Positions 1 to 4,541 of a stretch of DNA of 7,314 bases are shown here, piece by piece (within the stretch, counting starts at the first letter, position 1; every line of letters starts with the position of its first letter). The translations under genes and the position numbers were made by a program. Below the pieces are notes generated by a model. The model had not been told where the DNA came from. It did no database searches and worked only from the letters and a program-made list of their open reading frames with translations. This stretch comes from an uncultured Opitutales bacterium (GTDB lineage Bacteria; Verrucomicrobiota; Verrucomicrobiia; Opitutales; Intestinicryptomonadaceae): contig URDC01000059.1 in NCBI GenBank assembly GCA_900546565.1, forward strand, positions 1-7,314, in the 5' to 3' direction.

Positions 1-55
1 ACAAAATTTCAAGGCGAAGCCCCTAGAACCTGAGCGTTCTCCGAACGCTCTTTGT
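1..55. repeat. 55-bp direct repeat, copy 1 (at window edge)
   Basis: This 55-nt stretch recurs without a mismatch at 140-194. It begins ACAAAATTTCAAGGCGAAG, contains an 8-bp perfect hairpin (GAGCGTTC at 32-39, loop TCC, GAACGCTC at 43-50) and ends in TTTGT, so it also resembles a weak intrinsic terminator. Because it starts at base 1, the true left boundary may lie outside the window. A repeat at the very edge is a common reason for an assembly break. Confidence 0.9.
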
Positions 56-63
56 GATACTTC

Positions 64-95
64 GGCATAGCTACCCGCTATGCCTTTTCTATTTT
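64..95 (+). terminator. Hairpin plus T-rich tail (terminator-like)
   Basis: GGCATAGC (64-71) pairs perfectly with GCTATGCC (77-84) across a 5-nt loop and is followed by TTTTCTATTTTT. This has the form of a rho-independent terminator reading to the right. No gene ending here is visible inside the window, so the gene it would serve, if any, lies to the left. It may instead be one unit of the hairpin-rich intergenic cluster at 1-300. Confidence 0.5.
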
Positions 96-100
96 TATAC

Positions 101-121
101 GCATTGCGCAAAGCGCAATCG
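101..121. repeat. Small inverted repeat
   Basis: ATTGCGC (103-109) and GCGCAAT (113-119) form a 7-bp perfect stem with an AAA loop. It sits between the two 55-bp repeat copies and has no T-tract, so it is not an obvious terminator. Confidence 0.5.
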
Positions 122-139
122 CTACGTTTTTCTAATCCG

Positions 140-194
140 ACAAAATTTCAAGGCGAAGCCCCTAGAACCTGAGCGTTCTCCGAACGCTCTTTGT
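140..194. repeat. 55-bp direct repeat, copy 2
   Basis: This copy is identical to 1-55 at all 55 positions, with a start-to-start distance of 139 nt. The internal hairpin is GAGCGTTC (171-178) with GAACGCTC (182-189), followed by TTTGTATTTT. A degenerate relative of the repeat's first part (AAGGC-AAAGCCCT) appears at about 214-226, which suggests several generations of the same element. Confidence 0.92.
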
Positions 195-236
195 ATTTTC
201 GAAACTAGCGCGAAGGCAAAGCCCTCGACGGAGAGC

Positions 237-289
237 GGGGGCTCTGCCCCCAACGGCGGATTTTGCATCCGCAAAAATTCTCCGCCGTT
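237..289. repeat. Compound hairpin cluster (REP-like)
   Basis: GGGGGC (237-242) and GCCCCC (246-251) form one hairpin with a TCT loop. Directly next to it, AACGGCGGA (252-260) pairs with TCCGCCGTT (281-289). Nested inside, TTTTGC (261-266) pairs with GCAAAA (271-276) around ATCC, leaving ATTC (277-280) as a bulge. The second structure is therefore a 15-bp bulged stem. It is non-coding by appearance and resembles repetitive extragenic palindromes, although the family is not recognised. Confidence 0.6.
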
Positions 290-369
290 CCCCTGAACTC
301 TCCGATTGTATTTGCCAATACGCTTTGCTTATTTGTTAAAGTCGGAAAAAGGAATTGTGTTAAAACAAC

Positions 370-401
370 AAAAAAGGCCTCCCGAATGGGAGGTCTTTTT
401 T
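370..401. terminator. Bidirectional intrinsic terminator
   Basis: A 14-bp stem is formed by AAAAAAGGCCTCCC (370-383) and GGGAGGTCTTTTTT (388-401), with a GAAT loop and one G-T wobble. The A-run on one side and T-run on the other make it functional in either direction. It lies about 160 nt past the prs stop codon on the minus strand, so it is the likely final terminator of prs. It would also stop transcription arriving from the left. Confidence 0.88.
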
Positions 402-432
402 GAATTAAATTATACCCTTCTTCAATGAGGAA

Positions 433-462
433 CAAAGCGGGATATTGGCTGAAAGCCACTTC
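433..462. repeat. Hairpin repeat, copy 1 (deleted form, 30 nt)
   Basis: It shares its first 26 bases (433-458, starting CAAAGCGGGATATTGGCTGA) and its last bases (GCCACTTC) with the copy at 515-555. It lacks 11 nt present there, between two GCC triplets. The deletion removes the right arm of the hairpin, leaving only the short TGGCT/AGCCA stem. Confidence 0.85.
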
Positions 463-514
463 ATTACTTCAAGTAGAGACAAAGGCGGAATTGAAAAAAA
501 CTTTAATCCGAAAG

Positions 515-555
515 CAAAGCGGGATATTGGCTGAAAGCCAATCCCGCGCCACTTC
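515..555. repeat. Hairpin repeat, copy 2 (full form, 41 nt), next to prs stop
   Basis: GCGGG-AT-ATTGGCT (519-532) pairs with AGCCAAT-CCCGC (536-547) around a GAA loop, a 12-bp stem with a 2-nt AT bulge. On the minus strand the hairpin is followed by TTTGCTTTCGG, so it could act as a first, imperfect terminator or a 3'-end stabiliser for the prs transcript, whose stop codon is 8 nt away. Start-to-start distance from copy 1 is 82 nt. Confidence 0.85.
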
Positions 556-562
556 CGAAGTT

Positions 563-1516
563 TTAAAAACCCTTGACCTTGAAGAGAGAGGTGACCGACA
601 TATTGTTGTGAATGCGCAAAATCGCTTCGGTGAGAAGGGGCGCAACAGAAAGAGTCGTAATGGGATAGTCCTTGTATTTTTCCTTCGGAGGAGTCGAGTC
701 CGTAACAATAAGCTCGTCAAGCCACTTTTCGCCAAGCTTGTCATAGGCGGAATCGGTGAGCTGCGCGTGCGTAACGGCGGCGCGGACAGTCTTTGCCCCC
801 TTGCTTTTGAGAATTTTTGCTGCGGCAGTGAGCGTGCCCGCCGTTTCGGTCATATCGTCGACAAGAAGAATATCGCGGCCTTCGAGTTCGCCGACGAGAT
901 TCGTGGCTTCGACAACTTCCGCACTAATGCGGCGTTTGGCAATGAAGCCGAGCTGGCAGTTGAAAAGCGTGGCGAACGTCTGCGCGCGTTTGAGCCCGCC
1001 AACGTCGGGCGAGAAGACCGTCATATTGTCGGTGGGCTGGTCTTTCAAATAGTCGTAAATTACGGGAGACGCATAGATGTGGTCGCAGGGAATGTCGAAG
1101 AAACCCTGAATCTGATTAGCGTGCAGGTCGAGCGTAAGAACGCGGTCTACGCCTGCGGCAACCAACAAGTTTGCAACCAGCTTGGCGGTAATCGGAACAC
1201 GCGGCTGGTCTTTTCTGTCCTGACGGGCATAGCCGAAGAACGGCAAAACCGCCGTAATACGCTTTGCGGAAGCGCGCTTGCAGGCGTCGACCATAATGAA
1301 AAGCTCCATTACGTTTTCGTTGGTCGGATTGCAAGTGGGCTGAATAATGAAAACGTCGTCACCTCGAATATGGTCAAAAACCTTTACGAAAGTTTCGCTG
1401 TCCGGAAACGACTCGACAAGCATATTGCCGAGTGGAATTTGCAGACTGTCCGTTATTGCCTTAGCCAGAGCGGGGTGCGCCCTGCCCGTGAATATTTTGA
1501 GGTTGTCGATTTTCAT
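563..1516 (-). CDS. prs: Ribose-phosphate pyrophosphokinase (PRPP synthase)
   Basis: This 317-residue cytoplasmic enzyme transfers pyrophosphate from ATP to ribose-5-phosphate, giving PRPP for purine, pyrimidine, histidine, tryptophan and NAD synthesis. The visible family features are the ATP-binding RQDRK (98-102), the metal-site histidine in LDLHANQIQGFF (H132), the catalytic flexible loop AKRR (K194, R196) and the PRPP-binding loop LLVDDMTETAGT (217-228). Length matches the usual 310-320 residues. The ATG at 1516 was chosen because the reading frame upstream (to 1612) has no family similarity and GCAGGTAAGT precedes this ATG, giving a short-spaced Shine-Dalgarno. It is transcribed alone, diverging from the tRNA gene. 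Terminator candidates are the hairpin at 519-547 and the strong one at 370-401. No key residue is missing. Confidence 0.97.
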   Translation of the reverse strand: MKIDNLKIFTGRAHPALAKAITDSLQIPLGNMLVESFPDSETFVKVFDHIRGDDVFIIQPTCNPTNENVMELFIMVDACKRASAKRITAVLPFFGYARQDRKDQPRVPITAKLVANLLVAAGVDRVLTLDLHANQIQGFFDIPCDHIYASPVIYDYLKDQPTDNMTVFSPDVGGLKRAQTFATLFNCQLGFIAKRRISAEVVEATNLVGELEGRDILLVDDMTETAGTLTAAAKILKSKGAKTVRAAVTHAQLTDSAYDKLGEKWLDELIVTDSTPPKEKYKDYPITTLSVAPLLTEAILRIHNNMSVTSLFKVKGF

Positions 1517-1553
1517 ACTTACCTGCTTGTTAGGTGAATTTTGTGATTGTACA

Positions 1554-1581
1554 AAAGTAGTCCGCCGCGCGTACAAGTCAA
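1554..1581 (-). promoter_or_regulatory. Candidate prs promoter
   Basis: On the minus strand TTGACT (1576-1581) is followed after 16 nt by TACTTT (1554-1559), a good -35 with a poor -10. A TACAAT at 1546-1551 is a better -10 but stands 24 nt from that -35. A TTGTACAA palindrome (1547-1554) overlaps this area. The assignment rests on sequence resemblance only. Confidence 0.3.
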
Positions 1582-1661
1582 GATTTTTAAAGACAAAATC
1601 GAGTAAATCCAATAATTGTGTTGCGTGAGAAGGCGAGGATAAAGGCTTGACTCGGGATACC

Positions 1662-1667
1662 TAATAT
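1662..1667 (+). promoter_or_regulatory. Candidate -10 box for tRNA-Leu
   Basis: TAATAT lies 21 nt upstream of the mature tRNA 5' end, a sensible distance for a short leader. The nearest -35-like hexamer, TTGACT (1647-1652), is only 9 nt away, which is too close for a normal pairing. This is therefore a weak prediction. Confidence 0.22.
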
Positions 1668-1688
1668 GCGAGGGTTTCATGAATAGCC

Positions 1689-1772
1689 GCGCAGGTGGCG
1701 AAATAGGTAGACGCACTGGTTTTAGGCGCCAGTTCCCGAAAGGGAGTAGGGGTTCGAGTCCCCTCTTGCGCA
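1689..1772 (+). tRNA. tRNA-Leu, anticodon UAG
   Basis: The 84-nt gene folds as a class II tRNA. The acceptor is GCGCAGG (1689-1695) with CTTGCGC (1765-1771), containing one G-T pair, and the discriminator is A1772. The D-arm region reads GGCGAAATAGGTAGACGC. The anticodon stem CTGGT/GCCAG encloses the loop TTTAGGC with anticodon TAG, which reads CUN leucine codons. A long variable arm (TCCCGAAAGGGA) and the T-arm AGGGG-TTCGAGT-CCCCT follow. The CCA end is not encoded (GTA follows), so it must be added by the CCA-adding enzyme. The class II shape and the discriminator A both fit leucine rather than serine. Confidence 0.96.
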
Positions 1773-1780
1773 GTAAAATA

Positions 1781-1816
1781 AAAGTCCGCATTCCGATTGG
1801 AAGGCGGGCTTTTTTT
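1781..1816. terminator. Bidirectional terminator between tRNA-Leu and the operon
   Basis: AAAGTCCGC (1781-1789) pairs with GCGGGCTTT (1804-1812), and the inner TTCC/GGAA (1791-1794 with 1799-1802) closes a GATT loop, with a single A-G mismatch between the two stems. TTTTTTT follows on the plus strand and CTTTTATTTT on the minus strand. It lies 8 nt after the tRNA and 75 nt past the last gene of the minus-strand operon, so it probably ends both transcripts. Confidence 0.9.
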
Positions 1817-1891
1817 GCGCAGGCACTCAGCAGAGGCGTCGGGCGCACGGTGACATGCACGGCGCGGTCGGGCACGCGGTTGGGCGCAGTT

Positions 1892-1987
1892 TTATCGGGA
1901 GGTATAGACTTTATACATACACCAGACGAAGAAGACTGCGAATGCGCCCATTGAAATTCCCATTGTTATCCAGCCTCCGAGTGTCAT
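1892..1987 (-). CDS. 31-residue single-TM protein, putative NSS transporter small subunit
   Basis: The product begins MTLGGWITMGISMGAFAVFF and ends in YKVYTSR. It is one hydrophobic helix (about residues 4-24) with a short basic C-terminus, predicted to sit in the inner membrane with that tail probably in the cytoplasm. Its ATG overlaps the transporter's TGA as ATGA, and AAGGA (1996-2000) lies 8 nt upstream, a well-placed ribosome-binding site inside the transporter gene. Short single-TM proteins encoded just after NSS transporters are known; MetS, partner of the methionine/alanine importer MetP in Corynebacterium, is the studied example. The position, size and topology fit that role, but no strict sequence motif proves it. 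The reading frame could be extended upstream to 2083, but that would add an unrelated non-membrane stretch read out of frame through the transporter gene, so the short form is preferred. Confidence 0.72.
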   Translation of the reverse strand: MTLGGWITMGISMGAFAVFFVWCMYKVYTSR

Positions 1988-3840
1988 TGGTCGAATCCTT
2001 TCCAGTTGTTGTAGCGTTTGGACGAAAACAAAATTACGGCGAAGAATGCATAGACCGAAAGCACTATCGCAACCGACATACACGCCGCAGTATCAGGATT
2101 TTCGCCTATCAAGTCGATAATGTATGGCGAGAGGTTGCCGCTGCCGAGAAGTCCGAAAACGTCTTTGGCTATCCAGAAGAGGAACACGGAAAGCAAAACC
2201 ACGGGTGTGATGTATTTTATTATAAAAGAATAAATTTTCGGCAGTTTTATCACCGAGCCTTCGTTTGCGAGCCTGCGCCCGCGCTCCGAGCCGAAGAACC
2301 AAGAAAAGGCGATTGTCTGAACCATGGCAAAGACAAAGAGCACAACCTGTCCCACCCAGAAATCGAAAGTGTCCATCGCCTTCAAATTTTTGGAGAAATA
2401 CAGAACGAACATCGTGATGAAAAACGTGATCATGCCCAGCAGCGCAACGGACGCCTTGCGGCGCATTCCCGTAGCCTCTTCGAGATACGAGACACTCGGC
2501 ATCAACATTGAAATCGAACTTGTGATTGCCGAAATGTAGAGCAAAAAGAAGAACAAAAAACCGAAAAATTCGCCGAACGGCATTCTGAAAAACACCAGCG
2601 GAAGCACTTTGAACCCGAGGTCGAAAAGGCTCAACCCCGCACCGATTGCCCCCGCCACGCCGAAGAACGCAACCGCCGCCGGAACTGTAATCATCCCGCC
2701 GAGGCAGACTTCGAAAAACGCGTTTGTGCTGCAAGAGGAAATTGAGCTTAAAACGACGTCCTGTTTCTTTTTAAGATAGCTTGCATAAGTCATAATGCAG
2801 CTGAACCCGACGGTTAGCGAAAAGAATACCTGCCCCGCTGCGGCAATCCAGATTGACGGGTTGGAAAGCTGCTGCCAGACCGAGATACGGACGATTTCGT
2901 GTCTTACTCCCGACACCGAACGGCCTGCGGGCTTTTTGTCTGCGGCGGTCTGCTTTATTGCGCCCGATTTTTCGGCGGCGTCAGTCTTCGGGGCTGCGGC
3001 TGCGGAAGAAGATTGGTATGGCGTCTCGAAAGCGATTTGGCGGGCGTTGAAGAGTTCCGCCCGTTTTTTTGCTGCGGAGATTTCGGCTTCGCCAACGAGG
3101 GGCTGGATAAGTTTATAGTTTCCGCCCGCGTAGACTTCGCGCAATTCGACTTTGACGGGATTCCACATAAAGCCCAAGCCCTGGTTTATTGAGCGTTCGG
3201 GGTGGGCTGGGTCGATGTCGGAGAGCGTCATCATACGCACGACAATCGCAATGCCTATGACGATGAGCGAGGGCATTGCGAACTTGCAAAACGCCTCGAT
3301 TCCGCCCGAAACGCCGCGGTAGATGATGTAGAAGTTGACTACAAAAGAAAAGAGCAAAAACAGCATGACCCTCTTTGTTGAAAACGAGAGCGCCGAACCG
3401 TCCTTTGTTGCACCCACGAAGGAATTGAAAAATCCGTCCGCCCCCGTTAAATCCGAAAACGAGATATTGCCAATTAGAAAATGGTAGGCGTAACCCAAAC
3501 ACCATGATTCTATATAGATATAGTAACAGAAAACGATGAGCGTCATTACCGAACCGGTTATGCCGAAATACGCCAAGGCTCTGCTGCGGCAGAGGCTGCC
3601 GAGCAACCCCGCCGCACCGTGGTAACCGAGTTCGCCGCCGCGCCTGCCGATTGTCCACTCCAAAATCGAAATGGGCACCCCGACAACGAAGAACGAAAAC
3701 ACATACGCTATCATAAACGACGCGCCGCCATACATTGCCACAAGCCCCGGGAATTTGAGAAAATTCCCCAAGCCCACCGCGCTGCCCGCGACGGCGAGGA
3801 TCACGCCGAATTTGGAATTCCATGTTTCTGGTTTGGACAT
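1984..3840 (-). CDS. Sodium-dependent amino-acid transporter, NSS (SNF) family, LeuT-like
   Basis: This 618-residue inner-membrane symporter has 12 predicted TM helices (about 11-35, 40-64, 84-118, 159-176, 185-206, 329-353, 364-393, 424-451, 463-483, 494-516, 540-565, 583-606). It aligns along its length with LeuT. Shared features are GSAVGLGNFLKFP in TM1 with sodium ligand N26, YYIYIESW in TM3 with substrate-binding Y107, F340 and T343 in the unwound TM6, sodium ligands N373, T440 and S441, and the outer-gate D493. The other gate residue is K29 in place of LeuT R30. E377 matches LeuT E290, a sign of chloride independence. Substrate is probably a neutral amino acid, not predictable further. 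About 90 extra residues (roughly 230-320) sit between TM5 and TM6, including an Ala/Lys/Ser-rich stretch (277-308). The gene follows the ABC ATPase by 7 nt, with GGAG inside that gene's end as its likely ribosome-binding site. Confidence 0.93.
   Translation of the reverse strand: MSKPETWNSKFGVILAVAGSAVGLGNFLKFPGLVAMYGGASFMIAYVFSFFVVGVPISILEWTIGRRGGELGYHGAAGLLGSLCRSRALAYFGITGSVMTLIVFCYYIYIESWCLGYAYHFLIGNISFSDLTGADGFFNSFVGATKDGSALSFSTKRVMLFLLFSFVVNFYIIYRGVSGGIEAFCKFAMPSLIVIGIAIVVRMMTLSDIDPAHPERSINQGLGFMWNPVKVELREVYAGGNYKLIQPLVGEAEISAAKKRAELFNARQIAFETPYQSSSAAAAPKTDAAEKSGAIKQTAADKKPAGRSVSGVRHEIVRISVWQQLSNPSIWIAAAGQVFFSLTVGFSCIMTYASYLKKKQDVVLSSISSCSTNAFFEVCLGGMITVPAAVAFFGVAGAIGAGLSLFDLGFKVLPLVFFRMPFGEFFGFLFFFLLYISAITSSISMLMPSVSYLEEATGMRRKASVALLGMITFFITMFVLYFSKNLKAMDTFDFWVGQVVLFVFAMVQTIAFSWFFGSERGRRLANEGSVIKLPKIYSFIIKYITPVVLLSVFLFWIAKDVFGLLGSGNLSPYIIDLIGENPDTAACMSVAIVLSVYAFFAVILFSSKRYNNWKGFDQ
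1996..2000 (-). promoter_or_regulatory. Ribosome-binding site for the 31-residue protein
   Basis: AAGGA lies 8 nt before the ATG at 1987, inside the last codons of the transporter gene. It is the main sequence evidence that the tiny overlapping reading frame is translated, probably by re-initiation after the transporter stop. Confidence 0.65.
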
Positions 3841-3847
3841 AAAAAAA

Positions 3848-4540
3848 TCAGCTCCGTATTTTGCCGTCGACTAGGTATATGATTCGGTCGGCAATATCGA
3901 GTATGCGGTTATCGTGGGTGACGAGAACGACGGTTACTCCGAGATCCTTTGCCATTTTGCGGATAATTTCCACGATCTCGCGCCCGCTTTTTTCGTCTAG
4001 CGACGCGGTGGGCTCGTCCGCCAAAACAATGGGCGGCTTGCGGATTAGCGCGCGGGCGATTGCAACGCGCTGGCGTTGCCCGCCCGAGAGACGCGAGGGC
4101 TTTTTCTGCGCCTGAGACTCTATCCCGACTGTCGCCAAAGCTTTAAGGGCGCGTTCGCGCGAGGTTTTTGCGTCGGCGGTTTCATCGAAAGCAAGCGGGA
4201 GCTGAACGTTCTGGACTACTGTCAGCGAATCAAGCAAATGGTGCGACTGGAAGATGAACCCGAGTTTGCGGCGGATTTTCATCAAGTCCGCCTGTGTCGC
4301 GCCTTTGAGCGAAAAGTCGCCTATGCGGACGTCGCCCTCCTGCAAGGTCAGCTGAGCTCCGATTATTTTCAGAAGCGTCGATTTTCCCGAACCCGAAGGC
4401 CCCATAATTATGACGATTTCGCCGCGGTTGAAGTCGAGGTCTACCGAATGCAAGACCTCTTTCATCGCGTCGCCCTCCGAATAGGAATGGCGGAGGGCGC
4501 GGATTGATATTATGGGGAAATCGGGATTTGGGGTGTCCAT
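3848..4540 (-). CDS. ABC transporter ATP-binding protein, DevA/LolD/MacB-type
   Basis: This 230-residue cytoplasmic ATPase would power an inner-membrane ABC exporter or extractor. All nucleotide-binding elements are intact: Walker A GPSGSGKST (47-55), Q-loop Q98, signature LSGGQ (151-155), Walker B IVLADEP (171-177) with E176, D-loop SLD (180-182) and H-loop H209. The C-terminal stretch VTHDNRILDIADRIIYLVDG and the segment FIFQSHHLLDSLTVVQNVQ resemble DevA, the ATPase of the DevBCA exporter of cyanobacterial heterocysts, more than LolD or FtsE; this is judged from memory. The usual partners, a DevB-type membrane-fusion protein and a DevC permease, are not in the window. The ATG at 4540 comes 1 nt after the preceding gene's TAA. 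The frame stays open to 4705 within the upstream gene, but that extension carries no ABC-domain sequence. There is only a distant GGGA before the start, so translation may depend on coupling. Confidence 0.9.
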   Translation of the reverse strand: MDTPNPDFPIISIRALRHSYSEGDAMKEVLHSVDLDFNRGEIVIIMGPSGSGKSTLLKIIGAQLTLQEGDVRIGDFSLKGATQADLMKIRRKLGFIFQSHHLLDSLTVVQNVQLPLAFDETADAKTSRERALKALATVGIESQAQKKPSRLSGGQRQRVAIARALIRKPPIVLADEPTASLDEKSGREIVEIIRKMAKDLGVTVVLVTHDNRILDIADRIIYLVDGKIRS

Positions 4541-4541
4541 T

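Noticed and set aside
54..296. 80-codon plus-strand frame in the left intergenic region
   Set aside because: It runs through two hairpins and a repeat copy, has no ribosome-binding site and no domain-like composition.
205..459. 84-codon minus-strand frame in the left intergenic region
   Set aside because: It crosses the 370-401 terminator and the hairpin cluster, so the repeats explain the sequence better.
433..555. Possible CRISPR array from the repeated 26-mer
   Set aside because: There are only two copies, unequal in length, with no third repeat, no uniform spacer and no cas gene nearby.
425..1537. 370-codon plus-strand reading frame
   Set aside because: It lies almost wholly antisense to prs, whose motifs are unmistakable. 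The translated frame shows no recognisable domain and covers the intergenic repeats.
1519..1875. Minus-strand frame across the tRNA region
   Set aside because: It reads through the antisense of tRNA-Leu and through the terminator hairpin, so it cannot be a sensible protein gene.
1817..1891. GC-rich partly repetitive spacer as a possible small RNA
   Set aside because: The GGCGCA/GGTCGGGC-like motifs are too short and irregular, and there is no promoter or stable long stem.
1855..2511. 218-codon plus-strand frame
   Set aside because: It is antisense to the transporter and the small subunit, rich in His/Arg/Glu without a domain, and starts in the terminator-side spacer.
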